Counted from the first letter of the stretch, positions 34,750-45,479 are shown. The stretch: DNA of 64,000 nt from Odontocerum albicorne (GCA_949825065.1 OX463848.1:27800699-27864698), one strand, 5' to 3'. The notes: generated by a model not told the origin, from the sequence alone. Numbers and translations: made by a program.

Positions 34750-35635
34750 CTCTAAGAGACATTCGCGCGACGGTTCTTAATATTCTCATATCGAATGATT
34801 GGAATGCTCATTAGGTTTATTTTTTTCAGATCATGTATGATACACGTATCTTAGACAACTAGATGTTGCAGCTGCTTTATTTATTTGTTCCCTCACTTCA
34901 TTGGTGATATAGTTTTGGCACATAAGTATTTAAATTGTGTAACTTGCTCAATAAACTTACCATTTATGACTTATTTTCAACTGCTCGGCAGTTTGAATAA
35001 ATTTAATCTCTTCGTTTAATTTATTATGTTGCTCATAGTATTCAATTTATTAAATATAATGATGCTTATCATAGAATAAATTGCCCGTTAGATAAATACA
35101 AAAATATGATGATTGAAAGTTATTTACAATATAATTATAACATTATTTTGAACTACGAGTAATCAAATAATTCGAAAGTGACAGCTTATCCTCATTTAGA
35201 GAATGCTTATTTAATGATTTTAAATACGCGAAATCGATTTGAAAAGAACATAAAACATGAACTGAATTGTTGTTAATTTTATCCTACATTCATCTTCTGT
35301 CTTATTTAATTTGCAAACAAATTATATTTTACTTTCCTAGAGAAGTTCATCAATCTTAATACAGATTCATGAAAGGCGTTTTTTGACAGACACCAGCTTT
35401 CAAGATAGTTGTGAGAAGTAGAAGAGAACCATCTAAGAATAAATAAAATTTTATACTAAAAACTACAGATGATTTATGGAGCTATCAAAATTGCCGAGAA
35501 AAAGAAACAAATACTCGCAATGTGTATAAAAAGTCGATAAAACTTTTCGAGCTATTTTCGTAATATCGAAACAGTAAATTATAAACAGTCTTATCAAATT
35601 TCCATAAAAAATCCATCCTATCGTGTAGCTCATGA
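34750..35635. other. AT-rich DNA, nothing recognised
   Basis: No supported feature. Confidence 0.45.
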
Positions 35636-35639
35636 CTGA

Positions 35640-36030
35640 GTTTCGTGACTCCCATGATATCATCTGATGACCTTTTCATCCATCCCTGCACTCCGCGGCT
35701 TGAAGGGCAGTTGTTAAGGGTAGTCTTAATGCGTCTCTCACTTGTCCAGTCCAACGCGTTGGGATTGTTTCTCTTGTACATCGTTCTTCCACGTCTCCAG
35801 TAAACACAAACCTCTCCAAACTGTTTGCTTGACCACGAGCAATATGCTCAAAGAATCGGAGGACTCGTCGAAAACAAATTTTCGACAATCTGTCGGTGAT
35901 TTTCAGTTCTTCGAGAATAGAGTCGTTAGTTCGCCTTGCTGTCCATGGAATTTGTAACATCCTTCTCCAGCACAACATTTCAAATACATGTATTTTACGT
36001 ATCTCGCTTGCTCTCTATGTCTCAGAAAGC
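35640..36030 (-). pseudogene. RTE-like LINE C-terminal fragment (family L4)
   Basis: The minus strand encodes MLCWRRMLQIPWTARRTNDS from about 35978, then ICFRRVLRFFEHIARGQ, RFVFTGDVEERCTRETIPTR and WTGQVRDALRLPLTTALQAA, then ending near 35650. These blocks are the post-RT C-terminus of a widespread insect endonuclease-reverse transcriptase LINE (family form MWCWRRMLRIPWTARRTN). About 110 residues are open in one frame, which is unusually clean compared with the L3 fragments. The RT core is absent. A second piece lies at 49930-50200. Confidence 0.85.
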
Positions 36031-36034
36031 AGAG

Positions 36035-36395
36035 GATTTGATTAATATATTATTCTATAGTTCTTAAAAGTGTAGTAACTTAAAAGCTTGAAAGTAAGAA
36101 AAAAATATTTAACATCAGTTTTATCAGAAGGTGCTCAAAAATTCTTGGAACTTTTAACAAAGAAATAGAACTTTCCCAATCAATAAGATTTTATTTTATT
36201 TCAATAGTCAAATGCCCTTTTTTATTCAAGAATTAAAAAAAACAAATTAAATTCCATACAAACAAGTTATATAATACAATAAAAAAATACAGTACAAGAT
36301 GAACTCAACACAATGACTGTTAATATCCATGCAATTGACTCAATTCATCCCGGTAAAAACAATTTCTTTATTGTTCTCCTGTAATTAGTTCAAGT
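36035..36395. other. AT-rich DNA, nothing recognised
   Basis: No supported feature. Confidence 0.45.
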
Positions 36396-36399
36396 CATA

Positions 36400-36590
36400 T
36401 GAAAGTCCACACAATACCCAATCTGTACAGAATTTCTTAAGCACGTCACTATGAAATAAAATATCTTGCCGAGTGGGTCTATAAGGAACGTATGATATGA
36501 CAAGTTGAGTTAGTTCCAAGCTTTTGATATATGAGAGTGCCAATCTTTAATAATATTGTGAAGGAAAACATTTTTCTTACAAGGTTATTC
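36400..36590 (-). repeat. Unknown dispersed repeat, copy 2 (inverted)
   Basis: TTGCCGAGTGGGTCTATAAG and ATGATATGACAAGTTGAGTT match the reverse complement of 1125-1195. See the first copy at 1015-1220. Confidence 0.6.
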
Positions 36591-36628
36591 GACTTTAGAT
36601 TACAAGAAAGAAAGAATGCAATAAAACA

Positions 36629-36656
36629 TTTTGTCTTGTAGGCCTACAAGACAAAA
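36629..36656. repeat. Perfect 28-bp palindrome
   Basis: Two 14-base arms, TTTTGTCTTGTAGG and its exact complement, meet without a spacer. Isolated; no gene nearby. Confidence 0.97.
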
Positions 36657-36659
36657 AAA

Positions 36660-37270
36660 AATATTGAGTGTTTTAATAATTCTTTGCTACAATTGGAACT
36701 TTATATTAACAACACTGGTTATACAGATTTTTCAGATTATTGCTTTTTTCGGTGGAGGTTCTTCTTAAGTAATGCTTTGTAATTTCATTTGATTTCCAAT
36801 CAATTTTCCACTCAAGCATATTTGTCGCTCTCTCAATTTTGATTGAACGTTTTCCCATCACCCGTATTACCTGTTTGCTCTTTTTCATCACATATGCAAT
36901 CAACTTGATTGGAATTCGATAGGTTTTTCGGTTATTTTACGCTGATAAAACTTCATTAAATAGGCATTGAAAATTTAAATCGAATTTAGGATTTTGTTTA
37001 ATTAAGTTTTATGTTTTTTTTCTCCAATGCTTCGACAAAATTTTGAGAGTGAAATTAATAAAAATAATAAAACTCTCTCTATATATTTATTGAATTTTTT
37101 TCAGAGCATAAACCTTGAATAATTAAATATAATTTTATTCTTCATAACTCCTAATTGGCTTCAATTATACAATCAGCAGCAAACGTAAATAAAATATCAA
37201 GAGCCAACTAACATCAGACCAACTAAATCGTCATTGAAATTAAAATAAAATAATAGTACGAAATCAAAAT
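36660..37270. other. AT-rich DNA, nothing recognised
   Basis: The minus-strand 65-aa frame at 36706-36903 shows no recognised motif. Confidence 0.45.
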
Positions 37271-37274
37271 ACAT

Positions 37275-37575
37275 ACCAACTTGCATTTCTCCGTAGGGGT
37301 AGATAGTTTCCTATCACGATGTACTCTCCTACCAAGACATACTTCTTTCACATCCTCTATATTGTTACGGCTTATCACGCAGTTTGTTTTATTTATCTTA
37401 CTTCCGTGCCTTTATTTTTTTTCGAAATTGTATTCACTTGATCCAACTATAGTTTTCCTGGTTTTCGTCTACCACTCATGCCTAAATTACAACAACTTCT
37501 ACTCATGCTTGAATTACATATTTGTTTATCTAAATCACTTCAACATGCTCTTTTTTATCCTACTTGAAACGTTAG
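37275..37575 (-). mobile_element. LINE family L3, C-terminal fragment
   Basis: Shares the order of the 15075 and 38876 copies on the same strand: a tail near CGTAGGGGTAGAT, a CxxRRxxxxR block near 37330, and upstream a CGTAGACGAAAACCAGGAAA region. The 99-aa plus-strand frame here is a shadow. Confidence 0.55.
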
Positions 37576-38024
37576 TTTAGGGCTCACGTTTATTCAACTT
37601 GGCATTTTTCGCATTAAGTAATTTGAAACACATGAAGTGATATCTATAACTCGACCAGGTCTAATTGTTTGGCTTAGGTTTTTTTCATCATATCGCAAAT
37701 AAAATTAGCGATGAACTTTAGGAAGCACTTGAAGACAACCCTTTTTGAAAGAGCTTAGCAAAATCTTTGACTATATATACACACAAATACTACAGTCCAC
37801 CTAAAACCGAATATGTTAATATTACATATCGGAAAATCTACAAAGGTTTCTTTGTAGTCCGTCTATTCTTGGTAAGTTTTCTGCAGTTTTGTTATCAAAC
37901 GTATTTCTGTAAACTAAGCAGATACGAGGAACAACCTAATGTAATTGCTTCAGCAATCACCTTCTTATCCTAACACTTAACTTATTATTTTCGTAATATT
38001 TTTAATCTGTCTATAACAGCAGTT

Positions 38025-38095
38025 TCGAATCTCTGATTAGAGCGCCCTTGAGGGAGTCTGGCTTCTAAACGGTGCTATTTAAATTGTATTTTTAT
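38025..38095 (-). repeat. Dispersed repeat, partner at 56290
   Basis: AGAGCGCCCTTGAGGGAGTC and flanks match the reverse complement of 56297-56350 (ACTCTCCTCAAGGGCGCTCT). Family unknown. Confidence 0.6.
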
Positions 38096-38099
38096 AACG

Positions 38100-38865
38100 A
38101 TGATCTGCAATAGACGTAACTTAGGTATAGTACTTTCTAAATGCATTCCTAAACGTCCTTTTAATATTTTTTTATTATAATAATTTGGTGTCTACGTTCC
38201 TGAATGAAATATTAATGTCAACAACATCTCCAGTGGAAAAATGTCGTGCCACGTGAAAGTAATAACAATTTTTAAAATGTCTTTATGCATTATTCATGAC
38301 GACGCCAGATTTCTGTCTGGCAGAACTAATAGCCAAGGTACCAAGACTAAGGGTGCTTTATGCTAACTTTATGCCAGTCTCGCCAGGAACACGCGACCTG
38401 AGCTGCATAACTATGCTCTTATTCAATTTTAACTCTTGGGAACGCTTCAGAGTGTGAAATGTAATTCTCTGTTTAAGCTTTCTTTAAATAATAAATTTTA
38501 CCGACTTTCAATCTAGACCTGGTAAAACAATTCAACTGTAAAGCTCTGTTTTATGTTAAAGAGGGTCTTCGTATTGGTGTTATACTCTAAATTAGGTTGT
38601 GAATATTTAACTGGATGTTTAATTTCTATTAAATTGGACCCATTGTATCTATATTTGTACTGTATATACAGAGTAACATTTCCTTTATGTACAATGGACT
38701 GAAACAAAAGGAATCCCCATTTTTTATCACATGAGTTTACATATTTTTATCAATTTGATAAAAATATATAAATTTATATGATAATTTAAGGAATGCTAAT
38801 TAATTAAGGTATTAATTAAAAATATATACCTGAATCCAAATTTTCAGACAAAAGAAGTCTTCGGT
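38100..38865. other. AT-rich DNA, nothing recognised
   Basis: No supported feature. The 37580-38020 stretch on the other side of the repeat is equally empty. Confidence 0.45.
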
Positions 38866-38869
38866 ATTT

Positions 38870-39240
38870 CTAAGAATGTACATACCATCAAGCCATTCCC
38901 CTATTGGGATAGACAAAGATAACAGAGTGCTAAACATTCCTGTCCCACCATATTTCCTTCGCTTCCTACATATCCACACATCTCTGATGCAGCTTATTTT
39001 GTTTCACTTGCTCGTTACCTTCCCTCACACAAAATGTAATTGGTTTTTCAACTATACTTTTCTCGGTCATTATCTACCACGACTCCCACGATAACTAGAC
39101 TCTCATGCCTAGCATTTTCTTTTTTTTGTAAAATTTTTATCACCTATTCATTCAACGTGTCCAAACCATCTCAATGTGTTCTTTTGCACCCTTTCAACAC
39201 TCATTTATATTTAATAATTACATTTCTTATTTTGTCATAT
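38870..39240 (-). mobile_element. LINE family L3, C-terminal fragment
   Basis: On the minus strand it carries the basic R-R-x-C-M-D-like block, a GRGxxRxxW-like block near 39080, and a tail with CCCAATAGGGGAATGG. The 5' side ends in the inverted repeat at 39209-39276. Confidence 0.6.
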
Positions 39241-39276
39241 ATCGAAATGACATAATAAGAAATGTAATTGTTAAAT
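39209..39276. repeat. Inverted repeat, ~30-bp arms
   Basis: AATTACATTTCTTATTTTGT and downstream pairs with 39247-39269 with one mismatch over 23 bp, and the pairing continues weakly outward. The loop is 8 bases. It sits at the truncated end of the L3 fragment. Confidence 0.9.
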
Positions 39277-39279
39277 ATA

Positions 39280-39775
39280 TTTTTCTCAGTTCTCAATAAT
39301 TTTCGGTCACTTGTTACTTTCTTTTGCATAAATCGGAAGGTGCAGACGATTAACCAACTGCAGATGACTGAACGTCTACCCAACGAATGCACTGCGTGGA
39401 GGATTGAGAGAGAAGCATCTCCTTTCGTCGGATGCAGTGAACTAGTTTTCTCCAACCATAAAAATATTAATACCCCATACTTGGATGAATTTCATATAAT
39501 TTGTATGAAACCCTTCAACGGATCTGAACAAATATTTCGGACATACTTAAAAGCGTGGCTGAGGGACAACATTGTCTTAAGTCTCATTAATTGAGTATTC
39601 ATATTAAGAACTATTTGAGTAGGCATGAAACTCGCAATCTGTCCCCGCACGTCTTAACAAGATTACCCCTACGTGAAGACACAACAACACACGCACGCGT
39701 GTCAAGTCGTACGAGTGAGCATCAAGTCTAGCACGTGCGAATATTGTTAGCAAAAGAACTTGTTTAATAAACTGG
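39280..39775. other. Intergenic, nothing recognised
   Basis: The 108-aa plus frame at 39268-39594 is the longest unexplained frame in this region. It has no recognised domain, no signal peptide and no repeat structure. I leave it uncalled. Confidence 0.35.
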
Positions 39776-39779
39776 AACA

Positions 39780-39862
39780 GTTTTTTTATCAAGTATCATC
39801 GGGAATCAAACCCGCAACCTTCGGATGAAAGTAAATCTTCTGACCAGCAGGTCGTCCAGAAA
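39780..39862 (-). mobile_element. tRNA-derived SINE, family A, head fragment
   Basis: The minus strand has CTGGACGACCTGCTGGTCAG, then GTTGCGGGTTTGATTCCCGA (good B box). The body is not recognisable. Confidence 0.7.
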
Positions 39863-39864
39863 AA

Positions 39865-40525
39865 TGATACTATTTTACTTATTTCTATACTGCCTAAGTC
39901 ACTCTAAAGGCGCATGTGATGCATTGTTGTATTTCTCAAAAAGTAGATTTTTAAAGTAAAAGGCAATGAAAACTTGAAGGTCTTTATGCTTACAGCCCTT
40001 GAGAAAGTGTATTCCATATTATAAGACCAGCCACTTTAAAAGTACATAATGAGAAAATATTTTCAATACCTCTTTTGATGTTATATAAATATATTTTAAA
40101 TATTAATTATATTTTCCAAAGAACATGAAACATGGATTCCGTGTAGTTGAAAAGTCAGTTAAATATAAAACGATATTTTTTCCGACAACAAATTATCCTT
40201 TATCTTTTATCAAACTTTAAATTATTCAAAGCCAACATTATTTCGTTTTGTGTGAAGCCGTCTTTGTCGAATTGTTTTTAGCTATGTTCTGAAATAAAAA
40301 AAAATGAGGCAAAAGCAATCTAAACAATGAAACAAAAATTTACCTCCAAAAAAACATTGTCTTCAAACACAATCTAGAAAGACGACGTAATGTCGTTAGG
40401 CTCAACATTTCAGAGGCGAGAAGCCTGAAAAAGAACTACGCAGGGTTGACTTTTTCAACCAATTTACACATTTTTGTTTAATACTCGCTTATTTCACTTC
40501 TTACAAATAAAAAGCACTTGACATT
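39865..40525. other. AT-rich DNA, nothing recognised
   Basis: No supported feature. Confidence 0.45.
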
Positions 40526-40529
40526 TTCA

Positions 40530-41040
40530 CTATAACTAATACAGATTTACTTTTTACTAAAGCTAATACATACTCACATTTTACTAAAGTTGATACCTAA
40601 TAACTTTTTATTATAGCTGATACTTAATTCACTTTTTATTATAGCTGATACTTATTCACTATAGTTGATACATATTCACTTTTATTATTGCCGATACTTA
40701 TTCACTTTTTATACAGTTAAAACATACTCGTATTCACTTTTTACTTTAGTTGAAACATATTCATTTTTATTATAGCCCATACTTATTCACTTTTTTTTAC
40801 AGTTAAAACATATTCACTTTTCACTAAAGCGGATAGTTACTCACATTTACTGTAGCCAATACTTATTCATATTTTTTCTACAGTTGAAGCATATTCACTC
40901 TTCACTAAAGCTGATAGATATATTCACTTTTACTATAGCCGACATTTATTAACTTTTTCTACAGTTGAAACATATTAATTTTTTACTGCAGCTGATACAT
41001 ATTCACTTTTTGGTGTAGCTAATATTTATTATTTTCATTG
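40530..41040. repeat. Degenerate tandem array, ~27-bp units in trimers
   Basis: About 18 diverged units of the form xxTAxAGYYGATACTTATTCACTTTT. From about 40690 three unit types follow in a fixed order, ACTATAGCCGATACTT, ACAGTTGAAACAT and ACTAAAGCTGATA, giving a ~80-bp higher-order period repeated about four times. No coding sense. Confidence 0.85.
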
Positions 41041-41551
41041 TGAAAATCTATGACTTTATTATAAATTAGATAATGTATCAAAATTGTGGTGAAAATAAAG
41101 CAACTTGAAAAATTAACGAAAATAAAATTTCAGTGTTATACTCGTATTGAGATTGATTTTCAATTTGAACAATTTTCATGTTTTAAAATTAAATGAGTCC
41201 CGTGTATTAAAAAAATAAGATGTGGAAGGTGTTTTTTTATTGTTCTGGAACATTTAGAACATATTTTTAATAATTGACTAAAATAAATTATGTAACACCA
41301 TTTTTTAAATAAAATAGGCATTATTTAACTCTTACAGTTTTGTTTTTAAATTCCAAACTTTATCATTTAAAATATTAGGTGTTAACATAAGTTGTGTCCG
41401 TTTCTTTTTCCAATTTAAAAATGAGCACCAATAGTAAAACAAAATGGTAAATGTTATTTAATTTATTCGAAAAAAAAAAATTCTGCTCTACAAGATATTA
41501 TGTTTGCTTTTACGTTACATATATTATTTTATTTGATTAAAAGCCTTCAAA

Positions 41552-41830
41552 ATGGAATGTCAAGTAGACGAAAGTGAACATTTTCGACACCTCCTTCTGT
41601 TCGCGTTCAATCGAGGGAATAAAGCTACCAAAACAACTGCTCGCGATATTTGCGAAGTGTACGGTGAAGATGCTATGAATGAAAGGACAGTTCGTCGATG
41701 GTTTTTGCGTTTCAAAGACGGTAATTTCGACTTGAAAGACATGGAGCGTTCCGAACGACCAGTGGACTTCGATGAAGACCGCTTAAACCATATTATTCAT
41801 GAAGATCCCCTTCAAACATATTTTATCACC
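41552..41830 (+). pseudogene. mariner transposase N-terminus, left arm
   Basis: Starts MECQVDESEHFRHLLLFAFN at the ATG 41552, followed by the helix-turn-helix region VRRWFLRFKDGNFDLKDMER and the block DEDRLNHIIHEDPLQTY. The family sequence then stops at the palindrome junction (41835); the remaining open frame to 42007 is read across the opposite strand of the other arm and is meaningless. Confidence 0.9.
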
Positions 41831-41835
41831 ATTTT

Positions 41836-42345
41836 CAAACCATTTTTCATCACCAGTAATGATGCGGTAAAGGAACCTTTGCTTGTGGTCATGCGTAGTT
41901 CGATGACGCGCGAGCAAACCAGCGGAAATTGTCGAACGTTGATTTTTGTTGTTTTCACTCAAAACATGTGGAACCCAAGCGCCGAACTTCTGGACTTTTC
42001 CCATTGATTTAAGATGGCGGTATACAGTCATGGGACTACAATTCATCTGCTCAGCCAATTCTAAAATGGTGATAAAATATGTTTGAAGGGGATCTTCATG
42101 AATAATATGGTTAAAGCGGTCCTCATCGAAGTCCACTGGTCGTCCAAAACGCTCCATGTCTTTCAGGTCGAAATTACCGTCTTTGAAACACAAAAACTAC
42201 CGCAGAGCTGTCCTTTCATTCATAGCATCTTCACCGTACTTCACAAATATCGCGAGCAGCTTTGGCAGCTTTATTCCCTCGATTGAACGCGAACAGAAGG
42301 AGGTGTCGAAAATGCTCACTTTCGTCTACTGGACATTCCATTTTG
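41836..42345 (-). pseudogene. mariner transposase N-terminal half, right arm
   Basis: Minus-strand counterpart starting at the ATG complementary to about 42343. The same N-terminus is frameshifted by a 2-base deletion near 42234 and has a stop close to 42190. It then reads FKDGNFDLKDMERFGRPVDF, LAEQMNCSPMTVYRHLKSMG (second helix-turn-helix), WVPHVLSENNKNQR and the first catalytic aspartate in YRIITGDEKWFE, where the junction cuts it. The catalytic second and third aspartates are absent. Confidence 0.9.
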
Positions 42346-42644
42346 AAGGCTTATAATCAAATAAAACAATATATGTAACGTAAAAGCAAACACAATATCT
42401 TGTAGAGCAGAAAATTTTCTTTCGAATGACGTATAACATTTACCATTTTATTTTCTTTTTGGTGTTCATTTTTAAATTGGAAAAAAACGGACACAACTTA
42501 TGTTAACACCCAATATATTCCAACAATTATTATATTTGCTGAATATCTTCACAATTGCTTTGTTAAAGATAATTGGAAAGCGATCTGTTTGAATTGGAAA
42601 GAATTTCTTAGGAGTCTTTCCTTGTATTTATTTTCAAATATGAA

Positions 42645-42790
42645 TACTCCAACTGTTTAAAACTCTTTGCATATACGATAAACAGATATAACTACCATAC
42701 CATAAACTGTTTAATACTCTTTGCATATAAGATACCATAAACAGATATAACTACCATACCATAAACTGTTTAATACTCGTACCATAAACA
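42645..42790. repeat. ~70-bp tandem duplication
   Basis: AAACTGTTTAA-ACTCTTTGCATATA and ATAACTACCATACCATAAAC occur twice, with a partial third copy. Confidence 0.88.
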
Positions 42791-42794
42791 TATC

Positions 42795-43210
42795 GCAAAC
42801 ATTTCCACACGAATAATTAACGTATTTTTAAATATGAGTACTGCAAACTACATACGATAATTAAAATAAAGTTAGATCGTATCGAACAAATATATGCGGT
42901 GTTTTCATTTTTTAATTTTTTATTTAAAAGTGCTAGCCCTACTTTATGTAAAAATATTGTTATTAATTTATTTGTCAGGCTGTCAGGGGACGGCATTTTG
43001 ATGCAAATTTGATAGCCGTAAGAGCTCAGGCCTTATGGCGTCTCGGCTCGTGGAAGTAAGGAAAATGATCTATTAATTCCATAAAAAGCGCAAGACTTCG
43101 CACTTCGAGTGGTTCTAAATCGGGAAAATGAATTCATCAAATTTATTTTTAACATATTTGGAATCATCTTTTTTGCTTGTATATTTATTATCAATTATAT
43201 TCATGTAACA
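42795..43210. other. Intergenic, nothing recognised
   Basis: A GC-richer patch at 42985-43060 is unassigned. Confidence 0.4.
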
Positions 43211-43214
43211 GATA

Positions 43215-43425
43215 TCCGTGACGACCTTTGTGGCCTAGTTGGCAAGACGCTTGTCTCCCAGCCCAGAGGTAGCGGGTTCAATTCCTGTTAAAACCCCTTT
43301 TTTTTTTTAAAGGATTCCAGCCTGGTTTTCACTTAAAGCATCTTTATGTTTGGTTGAAAGATATTGTCACATGGCAATAATCCTGCCAGGTTGTACTGTA
43401 TAACAACAAAAGTGTAATACGATAG
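43215..43425 (+). mobile_element. tRNA-derived SINE, family A, best copy
   Basis: Head: GACGACCTTTGTGGCCTAGT and TGGCAAGACGCTTGTCTCCC (A-box region), then TAGCGGGTTCAATTCCTGTT (B box). Body: CAGCCTGGTTTTCACTTAAA, TTTGGTTGAAAGATATTGTC, CCTGCCAGGTTGTACTGTAT and an AAAAGTGTAATACGATAG end. About 210 bp; useful as the reference for the family. Confidence 0.88.
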
Positions 43426-43429
43426 ATCA

Positions 43430-43920
43430 TATTACGGACTTTTTGGTGAAAGTTCTAAGTATTTATTGATAATATTATGTTATTTACACTTTTCTATAAA
43501 TTTAATAAGTGTCACCACTCGCACATGGAATAACCATGTTGAATAAATTTTCCTATAATTATATCTTCCATATCTCAGTGAATTAATTGAAGATTGAGCT
43601 CTTTAATTAACTATGTAGGAATAATTGAGTCAATTTTTCAGGGAAGGGTGTTTTTGTTCCTGTTCTTTATTATTATTTTACCTTTAATATATTTTTTTCT
43701 TGAATTCTGCATTTTTTTGTTATTAAGTTAAATCTGTATCAAATGTTCAATAAGTAAAAATATTTTCCAAAATCTGCTTTTGACATTTCAACTCGTTCAT
43801 ATTGATATAAAATAAAAATGAGCTAAAAAAAAGGCATTTTAAAAGTTCCAATAGAAAAATTAATCCAAGAAAATAATATTTAGAAATCTCATCCTTCATT
43901 TGAAATTCTGAGACTTTATA
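43430..43920. other. AT-rich DNA, nothing recognised
   Basis: No supported feature. Confidence 0.45.
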
Positions 43921-43924
43921 ATAT

Positions 43925-44045
43925 AATATATTATAATAATTCATTATTTATAGTCAAACACTGCGGACGTTTAAAGAAATTGTAGTTTGTTTAGTCAAAT
44001 GTTTATTGCATTTTATACAAAGATAAATAAACAGATTTCGACTAA
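43925..44045 (-). mobile_element. Penelope-like element tail, diverged, inverted
   Basis: Resembles the 14865 copy (GTTTAAAGAAATTGTAGTTT and AAATAAACAG in order) but is more diverged. It lacks coding sequence. Confidence 0.45.
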
Positions 44046-44269
44046 ACAAATTACTAATAAAATAAAATATAATTATTTTGACAATGAGGCAGTTAAAACA
44101 TTTCATTTAGAATTCTGATGTTAGTTTTTAAGTTTTATACAATTTACAAAGTCATTAAAACATTTAAATCTGCATCATCATTACATTTCGATTATTTTTA
44201 AGCAAAAATAAAAGATGATCTTTCTTAAAAGTATGTACCATAAATAACATATGCAATATTGGTCACAAG

Positions 44270-44998
44270 GACATAGGGGCTATCAGTTCGATATTTTATC
44301 GACGCAGCTTCCTTTCACCCAAAAATAAGCTCCTCCTCTATAAAACACCTTATTCGTCCTATCTTGACCTGTGCTGCACCCGTTTGGGGTAGTGTGAGCA
44401 ACACGGATCACCTGAAACTCCAGAGAATGCAGAACAAGGCATTCAAGATATCTTTTAACATCCATCCCAGAACAAACCTTATCCGACTTCACGCCGAACA
44501 ACGAGAAGAAACCCTACAACACCACATCCTCGCTTGGACCGTGAAGTTCTATAAAAGCCAACAAATTCACGGCAATCCCTTAACGCTGCCCTGGGGGCTT
44601 ACGAGAGTAAATCTGACCTACCCTTCCGTTATAAGCACAAGCTCCCGAAACATTATCTGTTGCCTGACTAGTCCACCTACAGTATTAGCTGGGACGACCA
44701 AGGTCTGAGTGAATGTGATGGAATACAAGTAGCCTGAACGATTGGACTTGTTTTTGCTAAATAATTAGTGTAAGAATTTTTATCTAGCTATAAGTAGTAT
44801 GTAGGTGTTAATTATTTCTAAGATCTCATATATTAAGATTAAATAAAATGATATGTAGGAAAATAAGATTAAGTAAGTGCATAAATTATAACATATAATT
44901 AAGATTAGTTAAGTAATAAATTTGTATATAGGTATAGCCTTGTCAAATGTTTGTACAACAATAATTTACTTTGTTTAATAAAAAAATTAAAAAAACAT
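44270..44998 (+). mobile_element. Jockey-like LINE 3' end with A-rich tail
   Basis: 5'-truncated non-LTR element: coding remnant to about 44708, then a 3' UTR ending TTTAATAAAAAAATTAAAAA near 44998. A 71-bp tandem array begins immediately afterwards. Confidence 0.82.
44280..44708 (+). pseudogene. Jockey-like LINE ORF2 C-terminus
   Basis: In one frame it reads HLIRPILTCAAPVWGSVSNT and then DHLKLQRMQNKAFKISFN, RTNLIRLHAEQREETLQHHI. These are the post-RT blocks of jockey-clade proteins (family form RPIMTYAxPVW, LQxxQNKxLRxI, L-H-x-E). The frame is open for 114 codons after the first M at 44364 but ends in a non-family stretch, so a frameshift near 44590 is likely. No RT core. Confidence 0.82.
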
Positions 44999-45012
44999 AT
45001 GCAATATTTCGG

Positions 45013-45306
45013 TGAAAAATGAAAGACAAGAACAAGATGAGGAGTTCTGCAATGTGGGAAGTACTCGTATATTCTCAGACGGCAGAAAGATGAAAGACAA
45101 GAACAAGATGAGAAGTTCTGCAATGTGGGAAGTACTCGTATATTCTCAGACGGCAGAAAGATGAAAGACAAGAACAAGATGACGAGTTCTGCAATGTGGG
45201 AAGTACTCGTATATTCTCAGACGGCAGAAAGATGAAAGACAAGAACAAGATGAGGAGTTCTGCAATGTGGGAAGTACTCGTATATTCTCAGACGGCAGAA
45301 AGATGG
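45013..45306. repeat. 71-bp tandem array, four copies
   Basis: GAAAGACAAGAACAAGATGA starts at 45021, 45092, 45163 and 45234, an exact 71-bp period; copies are almost identical. Each contains AGTACTCGTATATTCTCAG. 71 is not a multiple of three, so the repetitive minus-strand frames are artefacts. Confidence 0.96.
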
Positions 45307-45479
45307 AAATTAATATTGAACTGCGAGTAGCAATGGGAAACAACAAGGCACTAAAAGACATATATTCAAACCAAAAAATATTAATATCTGATTAAATGAT
45401 GATTCATGGCAACGTATTAGTGTAACCATTGGCATCTTGGAGTAAAATGTCAATGTGGAAAATGTGATGTAATGAAGTG

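Larger units (their letters stand above)
41375..42513. mobile_element. Palindromic mariner derivative (two inverted 5' halves)
   Basis: 1139 bp, flanked by TA (41373-41374 and 42514-42515), with terminal repeats TTRGGTGTTAACATAAGTTG at both ends. Positions 41375-41835 (forward) and 42063-42513 (reverse) are about 95% identical arms, each holding a 5' terminal repeat, the 5' UTR and the transposase N-terminus. The spacer 41836-42062 continues only the reverse copy, up to the first catalytic aspartate block. The 3' half and the normal 3' end of the transposon are missing. The reading frame of each half breaks at the junction, so no transposase can be made, but both ends could still be bound by one supplied in trans. 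Confidence 0.93.

Noticed and set aside
39268..39594. 108-codon plus frame as a host gene
   Set aside because: No domain, no splice or promoter context and no repeated or conserved motif; single isolated frame in AT-rich DNA.
44905..45361. Two minus-strand frames with repeated SFCRLRIYEYFPHCRT motif
   Set aside because: Artefacts of the 71-bp tandem array; the period is not a multiple of three and no start context or family supports them.
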